DNA of 42,964 bases from a virus. The stretch lies in the IMG/VR virus record IMGVR_UViG_3300050821_007730, positions 1 through 42,964 of that record, one strand, 5' to 3'. Shown here in pieces: positions 7,469 to 13,394 of this stretch. Position numbers and translations under genes: made by a program. Below the pieces are notes generated by a model that saw nothing but the letters and a program-made list of their open reading frames with translations, searched no databases and was not told the DNA's origin. Within the stretch, counting starts at the first letter, position 1, and every line of letters begins with the position of its first letter.

Positions 7469-7652
7469 GGTGCGCCTGGCTAACCTTGTCTATCTTTTTG
7501 AGGCGCTGGAAAAACACCTGCACACCTGTCCCGCATGGAATTGTGCGGCTCTGCAACGTAATTCTGTTGACCCGCGCAGTCAATATGTGAGGCCGCTTTT
7601 CGAAGCTCTCCGAGAGGCGGTTAAAGTCCAAAAGGTGCCCCATGCTTCGTAA
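7458..7652 (+). CDS. Small hypothetical protein
   Basis: A 64-residue, mainly helical protein (VRLANLVYLFEALEKHLHTC) overlapping the LamG gene by 11 bases at its start and the next gene by 11 bases at its end. A modest GGGGGGAGGGG tract (7444-7453) precedes the ATG. No family recognised. Coding status rests on the tight spacing and absence of any alternative gene here. Confidence 0.45.
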   Translation: MSPEVRLANLVYLFEALEKHLHTCPAWNCAALQRNSVDPRSQYVRPLFEALREAVKVQKVPHAS

Positions 7653-8232
7653 GAACACCTCCGGCCAGTATGTCTATTTCGCCCTGGTGAACGCCACCAC
7701 GGGCGCGGCACTTACCGGCGCCACGGTCACCGGCAAACGCTCGATTGACGGCGCCGCCCAGGGATCCGTCACCGGTACAATCACCGAGGACGCCGGCGGG
7801 CAGTATCATCTCGCCCTCAGCCAGGCGGACACCAACGGCAACGATATCGGCTATCTATTCACCGCGACGAATGCCATTCCGGTATCGATCATGGTCGTCA
7901 CCACGGCCGCAGACCCAACCGATGCGGTGCGGTTTGGGTTGTCTGCTCTTCCCTCCGCGCCGATGATGGTGAAGAAGAATCAGGCGCTGAATAACTTCAT
8001 GTTCCCGATGATCGACGCGACCGGCGCCTCGAAAACAGGGCTCACGGTCACCGCGCAGCGATCCCTTGACTTCGCGGCCCTCGGAAATTGCGCCAATGCC
8101 GTTTCCGAGCTGTCGAACGGAATCTATGGAATCAACCTTGCGAATACGGACCTGAACGCCAACTGCATCATGTTCCGGTTCTCCTCGCCGGGAGCCCAAG
8201 ATACGTTCTATTTCCTGGTGACGCAGCCGTAA
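7642..8232 (+). CDS. Tail protein with two tandem copies of a beta domain
   Basis: A 196-residue protein made of two similar halves. Residues about 4-90 (GQYVYFALVNATTGAALTGA...TVTGKRSIDG...GQYHLALSQADTNGNDIGYLF) and 109-196 (NFMFPMIDATGASKTGLT...VTAQRSLDF...GIYGINLANTDLNANCIMFRF) share order and key residues, so an internal duplication is likely. Such repeats resemble the short immunoglobulin-like or baseplate-type modules used in tail fibres. The ATG at 7642 lies inside the previous gene. A structural or host-contact role is inferred. Confidence 0.6.
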   Translation: MLRKNTSGQYVYFALVNATTGAALTGATVTGKRSIDGAAQGSVTGTITEDAGGQYHLALSQADTNGNDIGYLFTATNAIPVSIMVVTTAADPTDAVRFGLSALPSAPMMVKKNQALNNFMFPMIDATGASKTGLTVTAQRSLDFAALGNCANAVSELSNGIYGINLANTDLNANCIMFRFSSPGAQDTFYFLVTQP

Positions 8233-8236
8233 GACT

Positions 8237-8470
8237 ATGGCAAAGGTGCAATTCGTCGTCGAGCGGAGCTGCCCGTTTGTTGCGAATCCGAGTGGTGATC
8301 CAGGATTGAAAGGCCAATGCTTTTGGGTGTATTATCCGCCTCAATCGAAGCCTGAGCCGATCCTGTGCTGCCACGGTCCCGCCTGCGGTCGCGGCCGTAC
8401 CTTTCACCTGGTAACTCCCGTCGGCAGCATGGTGGGCTTTTGCGAGCACATGGGGAAAGTGATCGAGTAA
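8237..8470 (+). CDS. Small Cys/His-rich protein
   Basis: A 77-residue protein with Cys at 12, 28, 44, 45, 50 and 69 and neighbouring His residues (CCHGPACGRGRTFH, FCEHMGK), enough to bind zinc. It starts five bases after the previous stop and ends immediately before the next ATG. No known family recognised. Small Cys-rich proteins sit near tail and regulatory genes in many phages; the role here is unknown. Confidence 0.5.
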   Translation: MAKVQFVVERSCPFVANPSGDPGLKGQCFWVYYPPQSKPEPILCCHGPACGRGRTFHLVTPVGSMVGFCEHMGKVIE

Positions 8471-8983
8471 ATGCCCGCCTTCTCCAACCTCGGAAACCAG
8501 CCGCTTACCCGGTGGCAGAACCTGAAGCCGCCTTACATCGAAGGTGCGCTGGTCACGACGTACTTGGCAACCAGCGGCCTAATCGTCCGCTGGCCCCAAC
8601 CCATCCGGTTCCAGCGCACGCGGCCCGCCAATACAGGCCGGGCGGTCTACGTCAATTTCGGCAACATGCCGCTGATTCGGTGGCAGCCCTACCGCAACGA
8701 TAGCTATGGGGCAGCGACGTTCACCCTGGACCCGCTGCTGCTCGTGATTCCCAATCCCGCGCCGCTCAGCGTTACGATGACGCTCTATCCCCAGCTCGCG
8801 GCAATCAACGCGCGGACGGTCAGCATCACCCCGGATCTGCAGTTCTCAGCGACCAATCCGTACTTAACGGTGACGATGACGCTGCATCCGCAATTGACGT
8901 TTTACAACCGCGGAGGACAGCCACCAAGCTGTATTACAGGGTCAGGAAGATTGAATCCGGCGTTTGAAAACTTCGTGTTCTGA
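8471..8983 (+). CDS. Tail or surface protein with internal repeats
   Basis: A 170-residue protein carrying a repeated motif: FSNLGNQPLTRWQ (residues 4-16) and VNFGNMPLIRWQ (60-71), and a second pair VTMTLYPQLA (about 100-109) and VTMTLHPQLT (135-144). The RANTGRAVYVNFGN-like stretch (PANTGRAVYVNFGN) recurs in other phage surface proteins as far as I recall. It is the last gene of the plus-strand cluster and starts directly at the previous stop. Likely a fibre or decoration protein. Confidence 0.55.
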   Translation: MPAFSNLGNQPLTRWQNLKPPYIEGALVTTYLATSGLIVRWPQPIRFQRTRPANTGRAVYVNFGNMPLIRWQPYRNDSYGAATFTLDPLLLVIPNPAPLSVTMTLYPQLAAINARTVSITPDLQFSATNPYLTVTMTLHPQLTFYNRGGQPPSCITGSGRLNPAFENFVF

Positions 8984-8997
8984 GTTATTCTCAGTCC

Positions 8998-9093
8998 ATG
9001 CCTACAACCAAGCGTTCGACGGGAGTCAAGAAATCCATGCCTGCCACCAAAAAGGCGGCGGGCAAGAAGACCAGCTCCCGGACGAAAACCTAA
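8998..9093 (+). CDS. Possible 31-residue Lys-rich peptide
   Basis: A short open frame with 10 Lys/Arg residues among Thr, Ser and Ala (MPTTKRSTGVKKSMPATKKA...), resembling the tail of bacterial histone H1-like proteins. It begins 14 bases after the last tail-cluster gene and its stop overlaps the end of the convergent gene at 9090. No clear Shine-Dalgarno. It could be a DNA-binding or packaging peptide, or chance. Confidence 0.3.
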   Translation: MPTTKRSTGVKKSMPATKKAAGKKTSSRTKT

Positions 9094-9299
9094 ACCGAGG
9101 GGGCCGCGGGCGGCTTGTCTCCCGCGGCTTTCGTGCGCGCGATCAGCCGCAAAATAGCCGCCCGGCGAATCTGCGGGTCGGGCCAAGCGGGGTGCTCGGT
9201 CTTCAGCTCCGCGTAGACGGCCATAAGCCCTTCCAAGCGAATGCCGGCCCGCCGGTGATACTCCAGCAGCTCGTCGATAGACAGGCGCCGCCGCTTCAC
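9090..9299 (-). CDS. Small helical protein
   Basis: A 69-residue protein starting at a GTG that overlaps the stop of the upstream gene (GTGA, 9296-9299). It is rich in Arg/Lys at the N-terminus (MKRRRLSIDELLEYHRRAG) and helical throughout. It is last in the minus-strand run 10568 to 9090, and converges on the plus-strand tail cluster. Function unknown; the basic helical character would suit a nucleic-acid-binding accessory protein. Confidence 0.5.
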   Translation of the reverse strand: MKRRRLSIDELLEYHRRAGIRLEGLMAVYAELKTEHPAWPDPQIRRAAILRLIARTKAAGDKPPAAPSV

Positions 9300-9412
9300 C
9301 GCCGGTCACCCCTCCGCACGACCAACTCTTGCAGCGCGGCAATGGCCCGGTTGACCAGCTCCAGCTCGGCGCGGAGCGAGGCCAGGAAGGTGGCGAACTG
9401 TTCGGGGGTCAT
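9296..9412 (-). CDS. Very small coupled protein
   Basis: A 38-residue frame (MTPEQFATFLASLRAELELV...) held between neighbours by an ATGA overlap at its start (9409-9412) and a GTGA overlap at its end. The sequence is one amphipathic helix with a basic end. Its two-sided coupling is the main evidence that it is real. No function can be given. Confidence 0.45.
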   Translation of the reverse strand: MTPEQFATFLASLRAELELVNRAIAALQELVVRRGDRR

Positions 9413-9606
9413 TGGGGTGTAGCCTCCAAAGCGCGCTTGAGGGCACGCTGAATCGCTTCCGCGTAGACTTCGGGCGCGACCTCGGTCGCGAGTTCCAACA
9501 GCGCCAGATGGTAAAACAGCCGACGCGAGTGATCCGCCGAGAAAATGCGGTGTGCGGCTTGTTCCAAAACCTCCGCGTTCGCGTCGAAACGCTCCACGCG
9601 ATCCAT
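9409..9606 (-). CDS. Small helical protein
   Basis: A 65-residue protein. The ATG at 9606 overlaps the upstream stop (TAATG), which is better than the longer frame from 9768 that would lie inside the neighbouring gene. The protein is a bundle of helices (DANAEVLEQAAHRIFSADHS, RRLFYHLALLELATEV). No family recognised. It belongs to the coupled minus-strand set 9090-10568. Confidence 0.5.
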   Translation of the reverse strand: MDRVERFDANAEVLEQAAHRIFSADHSRRLFYHLALLELATEVAPEVYAEAIQRALKRALEATPQ

Positions 9607-10235
9607 TATCCCCGCCCTCCCTTCGCGTGCTGTATGTAAGTCGTGGTGACGAGCTTTTGTACCACGTCGGGCGTCACTGCCTCGCCGTGGGCTTCCCGCG
9701 CGTGACTGAGCACTGCGGCGTACACGTCGGTGAGGCAGTTGGCCTGCTCCACCATGAAATCGTGCCACGGAAGCCGCTGGGGCTGTGGCGCGGGGGCGAG
9801 CTGTCTGATAGGCTGGGCATGTCCATTACCCACCTCCGCCGGCGTGTGCTTGAGCGGCGCCGGGCGTGGCGCAGTAGGGGGCGCCGGCGGGGTGCGTTGT
9901 TTCTGCTCCGCCTGGTGAATCGACAGTCGAAGGTCGCGCTCCAGGCCGGTCTCCTCATGCCTTGGGGTGGGGTCTTCTAGATACAGATCCCACCGCGTTT
10001 TGGCGTTCTTTCCCGCCCCTTTGCGCTTACAGAGCCAGAACTCCTGTCCGGGCTGAATCTCGGCCAGGTGGATCTTGGCGGCGGTGTCGGTATCCAAGAG
10101 CATGGTGCGGCCATCGGTGAGAGTGTAGAGCACGCGGTCCCCGTAGCCCCAGTCCTTCAGGATGCCGCCCGCATATTTCATGGCCACGCGCTCGGGCTGA
10201 TTCAGGCAAAAGAGCACGCCGTTGTGGTTGGGCAT
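9606..10235 (-). CDS. Hypothetical two-domain protein
   Basis: A 209-residue protein. The N-terminal 75 residues form a probable small beta-barrel-like domain (YAGGILKDWGYGDRVLYTLTD, IQPGQEFWLCKRKG). A Pro/Ala-rich linker (about 100-150) leads to a helical C-terminal region (WHDFMVEQANCLTDVYAAVL). The ATG follows the upstream stop directly. Domain architecture suggests a binding domain tethered to a helical partner domain; I do not recognise the family. Confidence 0.5.
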   Translation of the reverse strand: MPNHNGVLFCLNQPERVAMKYAGGILKDWGYGDRVLYTLTDGRTMLLDTDTAAKIHLAEIQPGQEFWLCKRKGAGKNAKTRWDLYLEDPTPRHEETGLERDLRLSIHQAEQKQRTPPAPPTAPRPAPLKHTPAEVGNGHAQPIRQLAPAPQPQRLPWHDFMVEQANCLTDVYAAVLSHAREAHGEAVTPDVVQKLVTTTYIQHAKGGRG

Positions 10236-10568
10236 TTACGCCACCTCCCCACAGCACACCGCGCGCACCGTGCCCAGGGCCAGCCGGTCAGAGTGTACGG
10301 TCTTGCGGGTGGAGGCACAGGCCACGCACGCCAGCTCCTGAGCCGTGAACAGGAGTTCCGAGACGGTGTCCGCGCCCTCAAACTGGGCCAGCTCTTGTGG
10401 GCTGAGCAGCGGCACGTAATTGGTGCGCAGGTCCCAGGTGATGGAGTCTAGCTCCTCTTGGCAGTTAGTGCAGACCGCTTGGCCGTCCATATTCCGCAGG
10501 TTGCTGGATATGCAGCCGCAGCGGTCGCACGTGCCGTGTTCGTCGCATTTGTAGAAGTCCGTTATCAT
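10236..10568 (-). CDS. Zinc-ribbon protein, first gene of the 10568-9090 operon
   Basis: A 110-residue protein with an excellent ribosome site (AAAGGAGGATCTC before the ATG at 10568); the longer frame from 10673 is therefore rejected. Cys pairs CDEHGTCDRCGC (residues 8-19) and CTNC (33-36) form a likely zinc ribbon, and a second Cys set ends the protein (ACVACAS, AVCC). It probably binds nucleic acid or protein. A sigma70-like promoter is seen about 110 bases upstream (10680-10708, minus). Confidence 0.6.
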   Translation of the reverse strand: MITDFYKCDEHGTCDRCGCISSNLRNMDGQAVCTNCQEELDSITWDLRTNYVPLLSPQELAQFEGADTVSELLFTAQELACVACASTRKTVHSDRLALGTVRAVCCGEVA

Positions 10569-10678
10569 GAGATCCTCCTTTGAATTTCCCCGGGGGCCGG
10601 TGCACCGGCTCCCAGGTCGCCACGAGCCCCGGAGGTCTCCCAACCCCAGGTGCTGTAGGCGTTCGGTGGCCATGAAAG

Positions 10679-10738
10679 TATGCTATTCTATTGAGCAGTG
10701 TTAGTCAAGAAAAAACTATGTTATTCTTGCGAGCAGTG
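10679..10738. repeat. Pair of 22-bp direct repeats in a divergent intergenic region
   Basis: Repeat one (10679-10700) and repeat two (10717-10738) share TATG-TATTCT and GAGCAGTG and differ at about four positions; their starts are 38 bp apart. The first overlaps the minus-strand promoter, the second overlaps the start region of the plus-strand zinc-ribbon gene. They may be operator sites that control both units. Confidence 0.45.
10680..10708 (-). promoter_or_regulatory. Predicted sigma70-type promoter for the 10568-9090 operon
   Basis: On the minus strand TTGACT (plus 10703-10708) is followed after exactly 17 bp by TAGCAT (plus 10680-10685). The -35 matches five of six consensus bases and the -10 four of six. 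It lies inside the direct-repeat region 10679-10738, where a regulator could act on both divergent units. Confidence 0.45.
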
Positions 10739-10930
10739 CCCATATCCAAAGATAGGATTTGCGATTGTCGCCGCTGCCAATATGCTTGGGTGAAACGGGT
10801 AGGGACGGGCAGGCCGGTTCGATGTCCGCAGTGTAAAAGCCCCTATTGGGACACGGAACGCGGTGAACTCAACATGGGCAGGCCACCCGGAAAGAAGAAG
10901 AATGGAAAGCTCGGGTCGAAGCACCGATGA
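10718..10930 (+). CDS. Zinc-ribbon protein with the CPxCKSxYWD signature
   Basis: About 70 residues from the ATG at 10718; a GTG at 10736 is the other reasonable start and neither has a clear Shine-Dalgarno. The sequence CDCRRCQYAWVKR...RCPQCKSPYWDTER matches a common small bacterial and phage zinc-ribbon pattern with two CxxC knuckles, followed by a basic tail (GRPPGKKKNGKLGSKHR). Such proteins likely bind DNA. It heads the plus-strand cassette of exported proteins and overlaps the next gene by ATGA. Confidence 0.65.
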   Translation: MLFLRAVPISKDRICDCRRCQYAWVKRVGTGRPVRCPQCKSPYWDTERGELNMGRPPGKKKNGKLGSKHR

Positions 10931-11361
10931 GGAAGCATATGAAAACTCTTGCCTTCAGTCTCATCATGCTGGTTTCCCTGGCTGCGCCGGGCGGCTCGCA
11001 GGATCACGCGACACCATCCGATAGGACCTGGGGAATTGTAAACGGCCGCTGGTGGAAAGCAGTGTCCGCCGAAATCCGCATCGGCTTCGTGCAGGGCTAT
11101 GGTATCGGTCATTCACTAGCCGTGGCTGAAGGTCCACGATGCACAGAGGGCGAATGGTTCAAAGGAGATCCCAGTAATGGAGAAGTGCGGGCGGCTCTGG
11201 ACAAGTTTTATGAGGAGCCAGCCAACGCATCCATCGCAGTGACAGACGCTATCGAAATCGTCGCCCTGAAGTTCAACGGCAGGACCGGCTCACAGATCGA
11301 ATTAGAGACGACACTGCACCGCAAAGCGTCCACGATGGCTCCAGAGAGCAAGAAACCCTGA
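10927..11361 (+). CDS. Exported protein 1 of the conversion cassette
   Basis: A 144-residue protein with an N-terminal signal peptide (MRKHMKTLAFSLIMLVSLAA, cleavage probably after about residue 24). The mature part has a Trp-rich start (TWGIVNGRWWKAVSAEIRIG) and a helical end. It starts in an ATGA overlap with the zinc-ribbon gene. It should be exported across the cytoplasmic membrane of the host. The pattern 'NG.WW......G...G' and a later YEEPAN motif recur in bacterial exported proteins of unknown role. It is not an obvious virion protein, so a lysogen-expressed function is likely. Confidence 0.55.
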   Translation: MRKHMKTLAFSLIMLVSLAAPGGSQDHATPSDRTWGIVNGRWWKAVSAEIRIGFVQGYGIGHSLAVAEGPRCTEGEWFKGDPSNGEVRAALDKFYEEPANASIAVTDAIEIVALKFNGRTGSQIELETTLHRKASTMAPESKKP

Positions 11362-11409
11362 TGCCACCTCAGCGGCCCATAACACACCGGACATCCGCGA
11401 GGAGTAGAC

Positions 11410-12093
11410 TTGTGTGCAATGAAATGGAGAATCTGCCTGTTCATCGCGGCGTTTACAGGAGCGGCCATGGCCCAGAACGCCTCCATCCGTAACCTCATCG
11501 GCTTGCCGGAAGCAGGAGTGATCCTCACCGGCACACCGGACAATCCAACACTGCAGAACAGCACCGGGCGCGTCATCCTGGCCTGGACGCTGTTTTTGAC
11601 GGATGGCAAAGGGGCGGGGCACGTGTCCACTATGAGCGTGATGGGCTACCTCCGCGACGGAGAGCTGCAGCCGCAAGCAACCATAAATCACATGTCCCCG
11701 GACGGCGCCCATCGCGTCCAAGCGACCCCGCCAGGTGGCATGGGGCCAGCGGTATCGGCCACGTTGGACGTGGTGGTGTTCCGCGACGGCGAGGTAGTTG
11801 GGCCGGACAAGACCGGAATGCAAGCCAATATGACGGCCCGTATTCAAGGCGAGCAGGGGGTGGACAAGCTGTTCCTGGACGGCGATCTGATCCGCCTACA
11901 GGAGATTGTGGACCAAAAGAGCCTGCTGGCACCGCCGGACGGAATGAGCCGATTCGCGCTTATGGCCTACAACTATTCGCAGATCGACTTTGCGAAGGAA
12001 CTACTGCGGGTGCGTGACCGAATGGGCCTAGAATACGCGTCGAAGCTCGCCCGCACCAGCGCACGATACCCCAACCTTTGGAGGAAACCATGA
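11410..12093 (+). CDS. Exported protein 2 of the conversion cassette
   Basis: The start is either TTG at 11410 (five bases behind GGAG at 11401-11404, 227 residues) or ATG at 11419 (224 residues). A signal peptide is clear (MKWRICLFIAAFTGAAMAQ, cleavage after AMA). The mature protein has a beta-rich N-terminal half (GVILTGTPDNPTLQNSTGRV) resembling bacterial surface or periplasmic proteins and a helical C-terminal half (YSQIDFAKELLRVRDRMG). It overlaps the next gene by ATGA. Function unknown; it should be delivered to the periplasm. Confidence 0.55.
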   Translation: MCAMKWRICLFIAAFTGAAMAQNASIRNLIGLPEAGVILTGTPDNPTLQNSTGRVILAWTLFLTDGKGAGHVSTMSVMGYLRDGELQPQATINHMSPDGAHRVQATPPGGMGPAVSATLDVVVFRDGEVVGPDKTGMQANMTARIQGEQGVDKLFLDGDLIRLQEIVDQKSLLAPPDGMSRFALMAYNYSQIDFAKELLRVRDRMGLEYASKLARTSARYPNLWRKP

Positions 12094-12536
12094 AACGTTT
12101 GACGTTGGTCTGTCTGTTGAGTGTTCTTTCGGTTTTGTGCCTTTCGGCGCAAGCCCCCACAACGTGGACCGGCTACACCGGTGATCAAACGAGGGTCACC
12201 CTTTCACCTGGCTCCGCCGTCGCCGGATCGGCCGCCTGGTGCGACTTGCCATATGTGGGACCCGCGGGCTACCGCAGCGTTGGCATGACGATCACAGCGG
12301 GGAGCACCTGCTCATTTCCGACGATCGAGCTGCTCGATGCCCAGACGTACGCAAACTACGCCTGGCCGTACTGGAAAATCATTGGGAGTACTACGGCAAT
12401 CGGCCTGCTTTCGGGGGGGATTGGCCTTCGGGGTCTATATTGGTCGGAATGCGACATCCCGAGCAGCTACCCGTACAATCTCAATGCCGCTCAGATTTTC
12501 ATTTCCGACCTTGAAGTGTACCCTTGCCAGTACTGA
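12090..12536 (+). CDS. Exported protein 3 of the conversion cassette
   Basis: A 148-residue protein with a signal peptide (MKRLTLVCLLSVLSVLCLSAQA) and a ribosome site TTTGGAGGAAACC before its ATG at 12090. The mature part is Gly/Tyr/Trp-rich and contains four Cys (CDLPY, CSFPT, CDIPS, CQY), which could form two disulfides in the periplasm. No family recognised. It is coupled to exported protein 2 by ATGA. A hairpin at 12595-12608 lies 60 bp after its stop. Confidence 0.55.
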   Translation: MKRLTLVCLLSVLSVLCLSAQAPTTWTGYTGDQTRVTLSPGSAVAGSAAWCDLPYVGPAGYRSVGMTITAGSTCSFPTIELLDAQTYANYAWPYWKIIGSTTAIGLLSGGIGLRGLYWSECDIPSSYPYNLNAAQIFISDLEVYPCQY

Positions 12537-12594
12537 GGGGGCATTCTCTGCCGAGTCCCGCGGTCCAATTCCTCGGGTGATTTCAGGAGCGTAA

Positions 12595-12641
12595 GCCCGC
12601 GTGCGGGCGCACAGGGAGGCAAAAAGCAGTTGTCCGACAAC
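12595..12641. promoter_or_regulatory. Two dyads upstream of the acb2-like gene
   Basis: GCCCGC-GT-GCGGGC (12595-12608) is a strong short hairpin without a T-run, and GTTGTC-C-GACAAC (12629-12641) is a 13-bp perfect palindrome. The second lies 19 bp ahead of the predicted acb2 promoter -35 and would suit a repressor or activator site; the first may end transcripts of the exported-protein genes. Confidence 0.35.
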
Positions 12642-12659
12642 ATCGGAGCACTCCGGGAA

Positions 12660-12688
12660 TTGCCATTAGACTTTGGCCAGAGTAAGAT
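12660..12688 (+). promoter_or_regulatory. Predicted sigma70-type promoter of the acb2-like gene
   Basis: TTGCCA (12660-12665), a 17-bp spacer and TAAGAT (12683-12688). The predicted transcript start, about seven bases after the -10, falls at 12695, next to the ATG at 12696, so the message may be leaderless. That would explain the missing Shine-Dalgarno. Confidence 0.5.
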
Positions 12689-12695
12689 AGCAGCC

Positions 12696-12959
12696 ATGCC
12701 AGAGCAAACGACCCAAGGCGGCGCGTCCGCCCGCATTCAGCCGTACACCCCGCAGTGGGTGACCGAGGTGTTTTCCTACCACCAGCCGGGCGAGGAGCAG
12801 ACGCAGGGTATCGCGCAGCTCCGCAAGGCGGCCCAAGCCTTCGCCACCACGATCATCGATTCCTGCCCCAACTCGGCAGACCGCACCAACGCCTTACGCT
12901 TGGTGCGTGAGGCGATGATGACGGCGAATGCGTCGATTGTGCTGAACGGGCTGGTATAA
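12696..12959 (+). CDS. acb2: Acb2/Tad1-like cyclic-oligonucleotide sponge (anti-CBASS)
   Basis: An 87-residue protein with the hallmark order of the Acb2/Tad1 hairpin family: a short Trp-containing start (QWVTEVFSYHQP, residues 20-31), a first helix (EEQTQGIAQLRKAAQAFATTII), the CP turn (SCPNSADRTNA) and a second helix ending LVREAMMTANASIVLN (69-84). Known Acb2 proteins form hexamers that trap the cyclic di- and trinucleotides made by CBASS (and, for some, Thoeris) defence, so Cap effectors stay off. Usual length is 60-90 residues for phage members. The Tyr in FSYH and the helix-1 Arg/Lys pair fit ligand-binding positions, which I infer from memory of the family. The gene has its own promoter. 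Confidence 0.75.
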   Translation: MPEQTTQGGASARIQPYTPQWVTEVFSYHQPGEEQTQGIAQLRKAAQAFATTIIDSCPNSADRTNALRLVREAMMTANASIVLNGLV

Positions 12960-13394
12960 TTCAGCCGCCGCTGCTGCCTGGGCAGGGGTGAGTAAAGGTG
13001 AGTAAACGGTGAGTGATGTGGGGGGCAGGCGCCGTTCATAGCCGGCACAACCGATTCGGGCTCGGCGCGGGCCCCCGTCCCCAGGGTTTGATTTTCCGGC
13101 CCCCCGTTCCGGTGTCGCCTTTTGTCGCGGAACCTGCCCCGCGGCGAGTGAAGTGCCGCACGGGACAAAATGGGAAAACTGGGAAAATCCCATAATGTCC
13201 CACCGTAACCCACTGATTCTAGGGGGTCCAATGGTATACCATTTTGGTGATTTCGCCCAGAAACTGTTCTATCTGGGCAACTTAAAACAGGGCTGGCTGG
13301 GGTTGTGGAGTGTACAGCTTGGCGGGGGCACTACCGGGGGGTTTGTGGGCGAGGGGTACGGCGGAGGTGTGGCGGAAACTCTCGAAAGTTTCCT
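12960..13394. other. 435-bp non-coding region with repeats and three to four dyads
   Basis: The convergent acb2-like and recombinase genes leave a gap with no credible gene. It holds three direct copies of GGTGAGTAAA (12987-13018); a 14-bp-arm inverted repeat with 12 of 14 pairs (13162-13175 with 13188-13201); a perfect 14-bp palindrome AATGGTATACCATT (13230-13243); a 7-bp-arm hairpin GCCCAGA/TCTGGGC (13255-13278); and GGAAACT/AGTTTCC (13374-13393) at the recombinase 3' end. The region may be a recombination (res-like) site, a structured RNA or a regulatory centre. Confidence 0.5.
13374..13393. terminator. Possible terminator hairpin between convergent genes
   Basis: GGAAACT-CTCGAA-AGTTTCC makes a 7-bp stem with a 6-base loop just past the recombinase stop at 13395. 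On the plus strand a run of five T follows 12 bases later, so it may end plus-strand transcripts from the acb2 side better than minus-strand ones. Confidence 0.35.
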
